Shown piece after piece: positions 35,963-45,480 of a DNA stretch of 64,000 bases (the stretch's first letter is position 1; every line of letters starts with the position of its first letter). Below the pieces are notes generated by a model. That model was given only the letters and a program-made list of their open reading frames with translations. It had not been told where the DNA came from and did not search any database. A program made the translations under genes and the position numbers. This stretch comes from Bog-756 sp963725275 (GTDB taxonomy: Bacteria > Actinomycetota > Acidimicrobiia > Acidimicrobiales > RAAP-2): NCBI GenBank assembly GCA_963725275.1, contig CAVRXS010000002.1, positions 1-64,000 of the forward strand, written 5' to 3'.

Positions 35963-37321
35963 ATGCAACTGAATCGACGGCAGTTCATCGGTGGAAGTGT
36001 GTTCGGTGCCTCGGTGGTGCTCGCGGGCTGTGGAAGTCGATCCGGCTCCGTCGCCACCTCGACCACGACCACGGTGGGGCGGCAAAGGCTCAAGGCGGTG
36101 GGTTCTCGACCCCGACCTGATCTCCCACCAGGAACTGATCAGATCCCAGAGATCGAACACATTGTCGTGGTGATGATGGAGAACCATTCGTTCGACAACA
36201 TTCTGGGACTCATCGGCAGGGGGGACGGGTTCACCATCGGGCCGAACGGTCGCCCGAACGCAAAGAATCCTGACGGCCACGGAAACGATGTCCACGCTTT
36301 CCATATGCCGACCGAGTGTCAGACCAACGGGATCGGTAATGACTGGAAGGTCACCCACGAGGCATATGACGACGGTACTTGTCAGGGATTCGTGACGAGC
36401 ACCACCGCGGAGGCCATGGGCTACTTCACCAAGGAAGATTTGCCCTTCACGTGCGGGATGGCCAAAACGTTTCCGATCGCCGACCGGTACTTCTGCTCGG
36501 TCATGGCCCAGACCGACCCGAATCGCAGATTCCTCATCTCAGGAACATCGCTGGGGCTGATCGACGACAGCTTCCCCCTGGAGCTCCCACCCAACGGCGT
36601 CATCTACGAGCAACTCGACAAGTTCGGGATCACATGGAAGGACTACTACTCGAGCTTGCCGACGCTCGGGGTATACCTGCCCTACCTCGAGGACACCAAT
36701 CCACTTTCCAATGGCGTGGTCAAGATCGACGAGTTCTACGCAGATGCCGCTGCGGGCACTCTCCCGTCGTTCAGCCTGGTGGAGCCTGATTATGACAAGT
36801 CGTCAGAGGAGAATCCCCAGGACGTCCAGTTCGGCGATCAGTTCATGGGCAAGGTCGTGAACGCGGTCATGTCCAGTCCGAACTGGCCGAAGACGATGCT
36901 GATCTGGACGTACGACGAGCACGGGGGCTACTACGACCACGTACCGCCGCCGCCTGCCGTGCCTCCGGACGACATTCCTCCCGCGCTGAAGCCAGGGGAT
37001 CCACCCGGAGGATTCGATCGGTATGGATTCCGCGTCCCGTCGGGTGTGGTGAGCCCCTACGCCAGACCCGACTTCGTCTCCCATACCGTCTACGACCACA
37101 CGTCGATCCTCAAGACCGCCGAAGAGAAGTGGAACCTCCCGGCTCTCACGCGTCGCGATGCCAATGCCTACAGCCTCTTCGACATGTTGGATCTGAACGC
37201 CAAACCGGCATTCCTCCGACCGCCGAAGCTGCCGAGTGCGGCTGACCCCGTCGCAAAGGAAGGTTGTCTGACCACTGGGGCCGGCATCATCCCGCCCCGT
37301 TCAGCGGTGACCAGCGAGTGA
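35963..37321 (+). CDS. Tat-exported phosphoesterase (phospholipase C/acid phosphatase family)
   Basis: The 452-residue protein starts MQLNRRQFIGGSVFGAS, a twin-arginine signal, followed by a lipobox-like VLAGC. The catalytic amino-terminal motif VVVMMENHSFDNILG, TFPIADRYFCSVMAQTDPNR and LIWTYDEHGGYYDHVPPP place it in the phosphoesterase family that includes non-haemolytic phospholipases C. It would act outside the membrane on phosphoesters. The ATG follows GAGGTGAGCTG; a longer in-frame opening upstream lacks family sequence. Confidence 0.9.
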   Translation: MQLNRRQFIGGSVFGASVVLAGCGSRSGSVATSTTTTVGRQRLKAVGSRPRPDLPPGTDQIPEIEHIVVVMMENHSFDNILGLIGRGDGFTIGPNGRPNAKNPDGHGNDVHAFHMPTECQTNGIGNDWKVTHEAYDDGTCQGFVTSTTAEAMGYFTKEDLPFTCGMAKTFPIADRYFCSVMAQTDPNRRFLISGTSLGLIDDSFPLELPPNGVIYEQLDKFGITWKDYYSSLPTLGVYLPYLEDTNPLSNGVVKIDEFYADAAAGTLPSFSLVEPDYDKSSEENPQDVQFGDQFMGKVVNAVMSSPNWPKTMLIWTYDEHGGYYDHVPPPPAVPPDDIPPALKPGDPPGGFDRYGFRVPSGVVSPYARPDFVSHTVYDHTSILKTAEEKWNLPALTRRDANAYSLFDMLDLNAKPAFLRPPKLPSAADPVAKEGCLTTGAGIIPPRSAVTSE

Positions 37322-37639
37322 ATTCGAAGAACCATCGGGCACTGCTCTGAGTCCCTGAACGTCGTCACAATTGGGTAGGGAGACGACGCAAGCGGTGCCG
37401 TCGGCGCCTACCCGCACCGGGGCGTCGGAGGGAAACGTTCCGTCGGGTGCTCGCAATCGAGGATCGTCAGGCCATCTCGCGCGCTCGGGGGAGCGGAGAA
37501 GTGGTGATCCGTATCGTTCGCTTTCGTGGCGATCGAGGAGTGGTGCTACCACGAACGACCTCTGGGAGTCATCACCCTTGGCGCGTGCCGGTAGGCGCCG
37601 TATCGTCCAAGCAAGGACAGCTACAAGGGAGGCACAAGA
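37322..37639. other. Intergenic stretch, no supported gene
   Basis: A minus-strand frame is open across this region but lacks a family match or a ribosome site. A GGGAGG ribosome site for the gene at 37640 lies at 37627-37632. Confidence 0.45.
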
Positions 37640-38914
37640 GTGCAAAGGCGCGGTTTGTCAGAAGATCACAGAGAGAGCCGGGGCATTGGGCGACGGACCC
37701 ATGGTGCAAGCGAATGCGGTGGGAAGGTAGAGCGGAAGCACAGCACTGGTACTGGCACGACGGGGCGTTGGCGCCTCAGCGGTGCACTCGTCGCTGCCCT
37801 CGGCGTGGCGCTGCTCCTTCTGGCCATGCCATCGACCGCCGGGGCCACTGGGTCGTGGTCCATCGTCACCAGCGTCAACAAGGGGGCAGGCGGCGATGGG
37901 ATCAATACCGTGGCCTGTCACACCAGCACCTCCTGCGAAGCCGTGGGGGCCTATTTCACGGCAAGCCATGTGAAGCGCACCATGGCCCAGTCCTGGAACG
38001 GCACATCGTGGGCGACACAGTCGACCCCCAACAATGGCGCAGGGGACAACGATCTCGTTGGGGTCGCTTGTGTCACGAGCACTTTGTGCAAAGCGGTTGG
38101 CTACTTCGTCAACGGCAGCAGCGTCGACAGGACCCTCGCCGAGTCCTGGAATGGCACGGCCTGGACGATCATCCCAATTGCCGACAACGGGGCAAATACG
38201 AACTACCTCTACGACGTGTCCTGCGTCTCGTCGACCAACTGTAAGGCTGTCGGGTATTACATCAACGCCAGCAGCGTCCAGAAGACACTCATCGAGTCCT
38301 GGAACGGGTCTACGTGGTCACTCATGACGAGTCCAAACGTTGGGACCGGCACAAACTACCTGCGGCGGGTGTCGTGTTTCTCGGCCTCCTCCTGCAAAGC
38401 TGTCGGGGACTATCAGAGCGGCACGATCACGAAGACGCTCGTCGAGTCCTGGAACGGATCCACGTGGTCGGTCACGTCCAGCCCGAATATCGGAGCGGGA
38501 AGCAACATTTTGTTCGGGGTCTCGTGCTTTGCTGCCACCTCGTGCAAGGCCGTCGGTAACTACGACAATGCCTCCAACCTGGAGCGGACCCTTGCCGAAT
38601 CGTGGAACGGTACGTCGTGGACGGTCGTCTCCAGTCCGAACGAGGGAACGGGCGTCGACTTCCTCAACAACCTGTCGTGCACCTCTTCGTCGTCATGTCA
38701 AGCGGTCGGAAGCTACGTGAACGGTAGTTCGGTCAACCAGACGCTTGCCGAGGGCTGGAACGGAACGAGCTGGTCGGTGGAGTCGACACCCGATGCAAGT
38801 GCCAACACGAACTATCTCTTCAATGTCACGTGCAACGGCGCACTGTGCAAAGCAGTCGGCGACTACCTCAACGGAAGCTCCATCCCTCAGACGCTCGTCG
38901 AGTCGCACAGCTGA
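37640..38914 (+). CDS. Exported seven-repeat propeller-like protein
   Basis: The GTG at 37640 follows GGGAGG. A signal peptide (LSGALVAALGVALLLLAMPSTAGA) is followed by seven units of about 50 residues of the form VSC-x5-CKAVGYYxNxSS, TLAESWNGTSW and SPNxGxGTNYL. The last unit is incomplete and the first begins with an extra WSIVTS strand, the arrangement expected when a circular seven-bladed propeller closes with strands from both ends. Each unit has a Cys pair. The function is unknown. Confidence 0.72.
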   Translation: MQRRGLSEDHRESRGIGRRTHGASECGGKVERKHSTGTGTTGRWRLSGALVAALGVALLLLAMPSTAGATGSWSIVTSVNKGAGGDGINTVACHTSTSCEAVGAYFTASHVKRTMAQSWNGTSWATQSTPNNGAGDNDLVGVACVTSTLCKAVGYFVNGSSVDRTLAESWNGTAWTIIPIADNGANTNYLYDVSCVSSTNCKAVGYYINASSVQKTLIESWNGSTWSLMTSPNVGTGTNYLRRVSCFSASSCKAVGDYQSGTITKTLVESWNGSTWSVTSSPNIGAGSNILFGVSCFAATSCKAVGNYDNASNLERTLAESWNGTSWTVVSSPNEGTGVDFLNNLSCTSSSSCQAVGSYVNGSSVNQTLAEGWNGTSWSVESTPDASANTNYLFNVTCNGALCKAVGDYLNGSSIPQTLVESHS

Positions 38915-38943
38915 ACGTCGCGGGGACCGGACCGGTATTCGAC

Positions 38944-38972
38944 CGGATCTGGGCAGCCACTGCCCAGATCCG
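38944..38972 (+). terminator. 12-bp-stem hairpin after repeat protein
   Basis: CGGATCTGGGCA pairs perfectly with TGCCCAGATCCG around GCCAC, 30 bp after the stop at 38914. No T-run follows, but the stem is strong and the place fits a terminator. Confidence 0.6.
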
Positions 38973-39160
38973 ATCGTTCACCGGCGTCTCGACCAGACAG
39001 CATGTCGGCGTTGATGGTCGAGAGTCCCATCAGCGTTCCGCCGACCGCCACTGGGTTTCCGCTCTCACGATTCGGCGTGTTCCGCGGAGGATCGGGTACC
39101 GTTCAATGACTCGTCCTTGCAACCGCGTGTCTCGAGGCGGCAGGCCGGAGGAGAACACCC

Positions 39161-39430
39161 ATGGCGAAGCTCACGCTGGACCTGCACGACATCTACAACC
39201 GAGGTGAGGATATCGATCGTGCCCTACGGGCCATCATCGATGAGGCGATCGAGAAGAAGATCCGGCTGATCGAGATCATCCCGGGAAAGGGGAGCGGGCA
39301 ATTGAAGAAGCGGGTGCTGCGCTTCCTCGATCGGAAGGACATCAAGGCGTTGTATGACCGGGTCGAGAAGGACTCGCACAACTTCGGGCGGGTCTTCGTC
39401 CACCTTCGACCGAAGGAGAAGGCGAGCTGA
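39161..39430 (+). CDS. Small Smr-domain protein
   Basis: The 89-residue protein is a stand-alone Smr domain, a nicking-type nuclease or nucleic-acid-binding fold found at the end of MutS2. LTLDLHDIYN carries the LDLH motif and LIEIIPGKGSGQLKKRVLRFL carries the GKGSG motif, followed by FGRVFVHL. The ATG follows GGAGGAGAA. The cellular role of such short Smr proteins is not settled. Confidence 0.9.
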   Translation: MAKLTLDLHDIYNRGEDIDRALRAIIDEAIEKKIRLIEIIPGKGSGQLKKRVLRFLDRKDIKALYDRVEKDSHNFGRVFVHLRPKEKAS

Positions 39431-39496
39431 GATCCAGGCGTGCGAGGGCATCGGCCGTCGAGGAGAGGTCGGAGGCATCGAACAGTGACCGTGTCC

Positions 39497-40930
39497 CTAA
39501 CCGCTTGAGGCAACCTTCCCCAGGAATGGTATGAGCCTGTCGAAGAAGGCATTGTCGGGGTAGGCCCCGGCCGGGTCGTTGTGAGAGTAGGTGCTCTGGT
39601 AGTTCGCCAGGGTGAGGTTGCTCGGAGGGATACCCGACTGCTGGGCCAGGATCTGGGCGTCCTGTGGCACGGACGCTCCGCCGAGGCGTGCACCAAAGGC
39701 GTAGATCAGGAGGTCCTTCGGGAGGTTGTGGCCCATGGTCGCGTCCACGTCGAGCACGCTCTGGGCCGGATTGGCGTTCCCGTTGTCCACGGCGCCCGTG
39801 TCATCCGTCAGACGTTGAGGGAAATACCACTCCGTGCCGTTGGCGTTCTGGATTCCCTCACCCGAGAACATCGTCGCAAAGCGGTCGATCGGCGTGAGAG
39901 CTCCAGAGCCGTTCCAGCCGTGAATGGGGCCTTGTGCGGCGATGCCCTGGCCGAGGTGTGCCTGGGCTGCGAGCAAACTCGACGGCGAAGTCGACGCGTT
40001 GAGCGCGTATCCGTACTGACCCAGATTGGTGACGCGTACCGAGGGAACGATATCTGGAGGCAAGAGTCCCGACGTCTGGCCCAAGGAGGGGGCGTTCGGG
40101 TCCAGGAGGGCAGATGCTGCTCCCGTCGCCTCGAACAATCCGGCGTACGGAGCCAGAATCCCGCCAAAGGCGAGCCATGGGCTGGCATTCGGGATCTGGA
40201 GCGCTTGGAGTGCCTGGGTCGCGTCGTGAGCGCTTGTCGGGGTCGAGGTGCTACCACCATCGATGTAGACGAGGCCCGCCAGCTGATCGGCACCGGCGTG
40301 CCCGTCGAAGTCCCAGGTGGCGTACGCGGTGACCACCGATCCGCCGAGCGAGTGACCACCGAGCACGACCTTGCCGCCGAGTTCCTTGGCGGCGCCGATC
40401 ACCACATGCAGGTCCTGGACCGCGACATTCATTCCCCACTGCGACGCGAATTCGACGGTGGAATTCGCGACGGGTTGGTAGTGATCGGTGATGCTCGGGT
40501 TCTTCAGATAGCCGAGGTAGTAATTGAACAGTTGCGTCGATGTGACCTTGTTCTCCTTGTACAAGTTGAGCTCGGACTGGTCCTCGAGGAGGTTCTCCCG
40601 ACGTTCGACGGCCCAGACCTGCCAGCCACTGGTGTTCGAGACGATCCATTTGGCAAGGGGTACGAAGTAGGCGGCGGCGGCGGAGGTACCCGGCTCGAGC
40701 ACCAGGACATTCTTGGCACTGCTCGGTCCGACCTTGATGACCCCGACCTTGTTGTACCGAGCCGGGGTGCCAGGAGCGGCGTAGCTCTGCATCCAGGTGA
40801 CGCTCAACGTTCCGGCCGACGACGGCACGGAGGTTGCTGTCGGCGAGCTGGCACCGCAGCTCGAGAGGGCCAAGGTGAAGGACACGGCGACGATCGTGAC
40901 AACTGCAGGGCGGCGGATCGAGTTGAGCAT
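39497..40930 (-). CDS. Lipoprotein with alpha/beta-hydrolase fold
   Basis: The signal SFTLALSSC is a good lipobox, so the 477-residue protein is likely membrane-anchored outside the cell. The nucleophile elbow GHSLGGSVV, an early oxyanion strand (NVLVLEPGTSAAAAYF) and a final YSHNDPAGAYPDN segment, whose His may be catalytic, support a serine hydrolase. The sequence between them carries a long cap. The substrate is unknown. Confidence 0.82.
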   Translation of the reverse strand: MLNSIRRPAVVTIVAVSFTLALSSCGASSPTATSVPSSAGTLSVTWMQSYAAPGTPARYNKVGVIKVGPSSAKNVLVLEPGTSAAAAYFVPLAKWIVSNTSGWQVWAVERRENLLEDQSELNLYKENKVTSTQLFNYYLGYLKNPSITDHYQPVANSTVEFASQWGMNVAVQDLHVVIGAAKELGGKVVLGGHSLGGSVVTAYATWDFDGHAGADQLAGLVYIDGGSTSTPTSAHDATQALQALQIPNASPWLAFGGILAPYAGLFEATGAASALLDPNAPSLGQTSGLLPPDIVPSVRVTNLGQYGYALNASTSPSSLLAAQAHLGQGIAAQGPIHGWNGSGALTPIDRFATMFSGEGIQNANGTEWYFPQRLTDDTGAVDNGNANPAQSVLDVDATMGHNLPKDLLIYAFGARLGGASVPQDAQILAQQSGIPPSNLTLANYQSTYSHNDPAGAYPDNAFFDRLIPFLGKVASSG

Positions 40931-41091
40931 GTGCAGGGGTTATCACCGATCGGGTGGGTCAGACAAGGATCGGCCCGAAGTCCGAAGCGGGCGCATCAGG
41001 TGAAGCCGCTCGGTAGGTCATCCCTGTTGCGTGAAGGGAAGGGGATTCAGCTCCTGCCGCTTCGGCCGAATCGAGGGACGCGGGTTGCGGT

Positions 41092-42879
41092 TCAGCCTTC
41101 CGCTGGTCCGGCGGTGCCACGCCGCCTCGCGTGCCGCAGCCTTCGGCGTGCAGACGGCGCAAGTGCCAGTCCACCGACGGCCAAGGGTGGAGCACCGCCG
41201 TATCCGAGACGGCCGAGCGCAGAGCCTCCCGACGATCCCGATGGGCACCAGGGGTTCGTCGGCACACCGGCGCACGGATTCGGCATGCTGGGCAGGGAGG
41301 TCGGCAGCGGGCGCATGGTGACCGCTGTCTGGATCTTCGGGTAGCTGGCACCGGGCGGGCAGCTGCCGAACCCGGTGTCGCAGAGGACCTGGCCGAGGAG
41401 AGCGCCGCCCGTGTTTGCGGCCGTCGTCAGCGTTCCATCGCAGGTGGGCTGGACCTGTTCCAGGTTCGCCGGCGCGCTGCCGTTTGGAGCAGTGTTCCCG
41501 GAGAAGCAATTCCGCGGCTCACCGGTGCCGAGGGTGATCTGGCCGAAGTCGCTGTTCGTGGGGTTGCCGAAGTACCCGTCGTGCGTGAAGGTGTTGTCGA
41601 TCAGTGCATCGCCCTGAGGGTCGAAGACGCAGCCGAACGCCGACTCCTCGAACCCACCTGACCCCTTGCATGTCTGGCCCATCACCGGCGTCCCCGAGTC
41701 GGGGTAGGGCACGAACAGGATGCCCCACGCCCCGTTGTCGTGGAACGAATTGTCCTTGATCGTGTCGTTGCGCCCACCGGAAACGGTCATGCCCGTGCCG
41801 ATGGGTCCCGCCGCGGCGCTGCCCGATGCCGGGACGTCACCGTTGTTGTTGTCGTGAACGTCGTTGTGGATGAAGACCCAGCACGAGTGCGTCCCGGTGG
41901 TGGCGCTGGTACCCCCGCTCGGGCATGCACCGTTCTGGGGTGCTGGGGGGTCACCACTGATGGCCGAATTGGTGTCGAGACCGTCCTGGTTGTGGTCGAA
42001 TTGCGAGTTTTCGATGAGGATCTTCCCGCCTGAGTTGGTTCCCGAGTACCCGAGCGCGCTGTACTCGAACCAGGCGTGGTCGACGGTCGCATCGCACGCT
42101 TGGTGGCAGGCGCCGATGTACGCACCCGAATCGTTCATGTTGCTTGCGTAGAGCTGATCCCACACCCCGGGCCCGGACGAGTTGGAGGAGAAGATCCCGT
42201 ATGTTGCCGCGGTGGACTCGCCGCCGAAGTATGTGGACGTTGCGGTCAGATAGTGGCCCGAGTAACCCGTCAAGCCGATGTCTCCGGTGGAGGCCCCGCC
42301 GTTCCACCAGATCTCGTTGCCGGACTCGCCGGCGCCGCCGAGGAAGTTGCAGGCCGTCAGGTTGTCGATCGACACGCCGCCCGCCTTGAAGGCGACGATG
42401 CCGTTGCGTCCGTACGGCTTGCCGTTCGAGTCCGTGATGCCGAACTCCTGGTCCGAGGGGTTCGCCGAACACTGCGACGCGCCGGGCTTGGTGCCGTCCA
42501 CAACCACGGTGTTGCGATCCATCCCCCGCAGGTGGAGGTCGGGCGTGGTGATGAGGACTCCACCGACGCCGCCTTCGTTCATCTCGGTCGCAGTCGGGGT
42601 CTTCTGCAGGTCTGCGGTCTCGTGGTAGTCGCCCGGCGCGATCAGGATCCAGTCGCCCTCGTGCGCGGCGTTGACAGCCGCCTGGATCGAGGTGAACTGG
42701 CCCGACTTGCCGTGGTACGTACCGACGAGGAGCACAGTCGCTGTCGTGGTCGGAGACGAGGAAGAGCACGCCGACAGGATCCCGCCGAGCAGTACGACCA
42801 TCCCCGCCACAACCACGATCCTGTTCACCCGTGGCGGGCGAACTCCCGACGTTCTCACAGGGGTCTCCCGTTTCGCCAT
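41092..42879 (-). CDS. Lipoprotein with right-handed beta-helix
   Basis: A membrane leader with the lipobox GGILSAC starts this 595-residue protein. The body has SIQAAVNAAHEGDWILIAPG, a typical first turn of pectate-lyase-like beta-helices. Many short strands of the type VSIDNLTACNF, ILIENSQFDHNQDG and DTIKDNSFHDNGAWG follow. About twelve Cys residues may make disulfides. Such proteins often bind or cleave polysaccharides; no catalytic set can be named. The ATG at 42879 lacks a clear ribosome site. Confidence 0.8.
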   Translation of the reverse strand: MAKRETPVRTSGVRPPRVNRIVVVAGMVVLLGGILSACSSSSPTTTATVLLVGTYHGKSGQFTSIQAAVNAAHEGDWILIAPGDYHETADLQKTPTATEMNEGGVGGVLITTPDLHLRGMDRNTVVVDGTKPGASQCSANPSDQEFGITDSNGKPYGRNGIVAFKAGGVSIDNLTACNFLGGAGESGNEIWWNGGASTGDIGLTGYSGHYLTATSTYFGGESTAATYGIFSSNSSGPGVWDQLYASNMNDSGAYIGACHQACDATVDHAWFEYSALGYSGTNSGGKILIENSQFDHNQDGLDTNSAISGDPPAPQNGACPSGGTSATTGTHSCWVFIHNDVHDNNNGDVPASGSAAAGPIGTGMTVSGGRNDTIKDNSFHDNGAWGILFVPYPDSGTPVMGQTCKGSGGFEESAFGCVFDPQGDALIDNTFTHDGYFGNPTNSDFGQITLGTGEPRNCFSGNTAPNGSAPANLEQVQPTCDGTLTTAANTGGALLGQVLCDTGFGSCPPGASYPKIQTAVTMRPLPTSLPSMPNPCAGVPTNPWCPSGSSGGSALGRLGYGGAPPLAVGGLALAPSARRRLRHARRRGTAGPAEG

Positions 42880-43231
42880 GCGTGCACCCGTGCTCTCTGT
42901 GTCGGCTCCGTGGCTGTCGGAGGGGACGCCCACAGACCTCGACACCGGATCGCACGCGAGCCTGCAGCCGGGATCCCACTCCCTTGCGACCGGCGACAGC
43001 GTAGCAATCCGTCTGCGCTCGGCGCTCGAGCGATCGGAACCCGCTCGGCAGTCCGAGGGAGCGGGGTCCCTGCACGACATCCGAAGGTCCGCATCCTCCT
43101 CAACCAGGGCTTCGGGTCGACCGGGATGGATCCCTCTCAGCCCTGCCCGGATCGTGAATGAGACCGCACCCTCACGGTGCTGTTTTCGGGCTGCCGGATG
43201 TCTGCCGACGCCACGACGTCCTGACGCAGTC
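42880..43231. other. Intergenic stretch between two exported-protein genes
   Basis: No gene, repeat or RNA is supported in these 352 bases. The promoter of the beta-helix gene must lie here. Confidence 0.4.
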
Positions 43232-44518
43232 CTACGAGACAGGACCGGAAGTCACGATATTCGAGTTGACCTTGTAGGTCTGACCCGGACCCCACGCGGT
43301 GACCGAGACCTCGATGGTTGCACCCACGGGCACAGATGTCGGTATGCCCTGAACATAGGGAGACCAGTCGCCGTTGGCGCTGATGGTGATCGCGCCGTTC
43401 TCCAGGGTGCCCGATGAGCTCTGGTAATTCCACCCGATGAAGAGGGTTCCGGATGCCCAGGTACCCGCACCGAAACCGCCCCCGTCGGAGACGGTCATGG
43501 TCGAGCCGCGCTGCGGGCTCGTGGGACTGATCGTCGGCGTGATGGAGGAACCGGTGATTTCCATGGCCACCGGCGCAAACGCATGGGTCGTCTTCCACTG
43601 AGGTCGATTGCCCGGGATGCCGGCAACACAATCGACCTGGAAGGAATAGCTGCCGGCCGAAGCCGACCGGGCCGTCTGCTCCCAGAAGTCATAGGTGCCG
43701 GACGAGAAGGTGTCTTCTCCGCTGGACAGTTCGCTCGGTGCCGTCACGTCGATGCCGAGGTCTTCGTCCCTCGCGGGGCAGGTCACGGCGAACTCCGTCG
43801 CGAATCCGGCGGGGCCGGATGTCGAAGCCATGGCTGTCAGCGTCGGTTGGATCGATGAAATGGGCGAGTGGATGACGCCGATGACGCTGTAGGTCCGGCC
43901 TGCGGAACTGGGGGCCGTGACCGTTCCATGGCTGATCGACACGTCGCTCTGAACGGTGGCATCGCTGGGGCCGCCGGTATTCTGGCTCACCGTCGTGACG
44001 GTGCCGTTGCCGGCCGCCTCACTGTCGTTCACCACCAGCACGACGGCCCCGTTCGCGGTGCCGTCGTGAAAGACGTCGACATCGACGACATCACCCGGCC
44101 CGAGATGAGAGACCGAACCGTTGGCCTGTTTCGTGAGGTTGGACGGCGCGTCAGCGTAGAAGGTCGAGCCCGGACTGCCTGCCCATGTCGTCTTGATCCA
44201 GCCTTTCGTCAGATACAGCCGATTGATCAGCTCTGTTCCCTGCCATTTCTGGCCGGTCCTGACCCCGTTGACGTAGTTGTAGGCGACACCGCCAGGTTTC
44301 GCGCAGTCGGTGCCGGTACCTTGATAAGTCCCATTGCTGTAGACGTCGACGCCCGAGCCTCCGAGCCACTCGGTGGTGGGCAGGAGGACCGTTCCGCAGG
44401 GGCCCGGAGCTTCGGCACCCGCTGTCGATGCGCCGAAGAACGTTCCGGATACGGGAGCACCGACGATGATCGCGGTTGCGAGTACTCCTACGAGCCCACC
44501 AACCACTGCTCGTTTCAC
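43232..44518 (-). CDS. Exported protein with degenerate CHAP-like domain
   Basis: A signal peptide (VGGLVGVLATAIIVGAPVSG) leads a 428-residue protein. Residues about 60-165 resemble a CHAP amidase domain (NYVNGVRTGQKWQGTELINR then GDVVDVDVFHDG and AVVLVVND). The usual catalytic Cys of the WQC block is replaced (WQGTEL), and the usual His of the GHVAV block is absent (NGAVVLV). It is therefore probably not an active peptidase. The carboxyl part is Ig-like. The GTG start lies seven bases after TACCGT. Function unknown. Confidence 0.62.
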   Translation of the reverse strand: MKRAVVGGLVGVLATAIIVGAPVSGTFFGASTAGAEAPGPCGTVLLPTTEWLGGSGVDVYSNGTYQGTGTDCAKPGGVAYNYVNGVRTGQKWQGTELINRLYLTKGWIKTTWAGSPGSTFYADAPSNLTKQANGSVSHLGPGDVVDVDVFHDGTANGAVVLVVNDSEAAGNGTVTTVSQNTGGPSDATVQSDVSISHGTVTAPSSAGRTYSVIGVIHSPISSIQPTLTAMASTSGPAGFATEFAVTCPARDEDLGIDVTAPSELSSGEDTFSSGTYDFWEQTARSASAGSYSFQVDCVAGIPGNRPQWKTTHAFAPVAMEITGSSITPTISPTSPQRGSTMTVSDGGGFGAGTWASGTLFIGWNYQSSSGTLENGAITISANGDWSPYVQGIPTSVPVGATIEVSVTAWGPGQTYKVNSNIVTSGPVS

Positions 44519-44525
44519 GCCACTG

Positions 44526-44531
44526 ACGGTA
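44526..44531 (-). promoter_or_regulatory. Putative leaderless -10 element
   Basis: TACCGT on the minus strand is followed by seven bases and the GTG at 44518. Confidence 0.4.
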
Positions 44532-44738
44532 GCCCGATGTCAATTGGATCGAAAGTGATAGGAATACGAGAGAACAGCTCAGGAATCGACCGGATAGGAC
44601 CACCGCGGTGACCAGCGGAACAGTCGTGACCGGGCGGCCAGACGATGCCGGCCCCGTGGCCCACCGGATGGGCGCTGAACGGGAGATGTGTGCCGCGCCG
44701 CCGTACTCTGGGGCAGTGGGCAGCACGACGGGCTCCGG

Positions 44739-45407
44739 ATGAGCAGGTTCGTCCTCGTCCCGGGCTCGGGCGGTTCCTCGTGGTACTGGCATCGGGTGGT
44801 ACCGCTCCTCGAGGCATCGGGCCATGAGGCCGTCCCGGTGGACCTCCCCGGGGACGACCCGAAAGCCGGGCTGGAAGAGTACGTACGGGTCGTGCTTCGC
44901 ACGATCGAAGATCAGGGCGAAGTGGTCTTGGTCGCCTCCTCGCTCGGAGCATTCGTCGTCCCACTTGTTGCCGAGCGGACTGCGGTACGAGCGATCGTGC
45001 TGGTCAACGGGATGATCCCGTTGCAGGGAGAGACGGCAGGGGAGTGGTGGGACAACACCGGTGCCGTCGACGCCCGCGAGACGGCCGCGACATCGGGTGA
45101 CTACCGATCGGAGTTCGACCCGACCACGTACTTCCTCCACGACGTGCCGGAAGAGGTGATCGCAGACGGTGCGTCACACCAACGTGAGGAGTCCGAGGCC
45201 GTGTTCGCGTCGATCTGTGACTTCATGTCGTGGCCGAGGGTTCCGATTTCGGTCGTCGCGGGTCGGGACGACCGATTCTTTCCATGTGCATTCCAGCGTC
45301 GCGTCGCCCTCGAGCGGTTGGGGATCGAGGTCGACGAGCTCCCCGGGGGTCACTTGATCGCCCTATCCCAACCAGACGAGTTGGCGGGCTATCTGATCTC
45401 GATCTGA
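44739..45407 (+). CDS. Alpha/beta hydrolase
   Basis: The 222-residue cytoplasmic protein starts SRFVLVPGSGGSSWYWHRVVPLLEASGHEAVPVDLPG (residues 2-38), the typical opening of small alpha/beta hydrolases with the oxyanion loop. The nucleophile elbow is ASSLG, the acid is in AGRDDRF, and the His is in LPGGHLIALSQP. The family includes esterases and salicylate-type hydrolases; the substrate is unknown. It is convergent with the next gene. Confidence 0.9.
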   Translation: MSRFVLVPGSGGSSWYWHRVVPLLEASGHEAVPVDLPGDDPKAGLEEYVRVVLRTIEDQGEVVLVASSLGAFVVPLVAERTAVRAIVLVNGMIPLQGETAGEWWDNTGAVDARETAATSGDYRSEFDPTTYFLHDVPEEVIADGASHQREESEAVFASICDFMSWPRVPISVVAGRDDRFFPCAFQRRVALERLGIEVDELPGGHLIALSQPDELAGYLISI

Positions 45408-45432
45408 TCGCCACCGCTGTCGTCACACGCGC

Positions 45433-45463
45433 AACGTGGGAAGGGCGGAACCCTTCCCACGTT
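45433..45463. terminator. Bidirectional terminator hairpin
   Basis: AACGTGGGAAGGG pairs with CCCTTCCCACGTT over 13 bp around CGGAA. It lies between two convergent genes and so may serve both. Confidence 0.7.
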
Positions 45464-45480
45464 GGCGGCTCGCGGCGAGG

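Noticed and set aside
37301..37645. A minus-strand frame of 114 codons between the phosphoesterase and the seven-repeat gene
   Set aside because: It looks fairly protein-like but has no recognisable domain or ribosome site and overlaps the neighbouring gene ends.
39497..39520. GGCAACCTTCC near 39508 as an ECF-type promoter like that before 26234
   Set aside because: It lies in the last codons of the lipoprotein hydrolase gene and no gene starts at a suitable distance.
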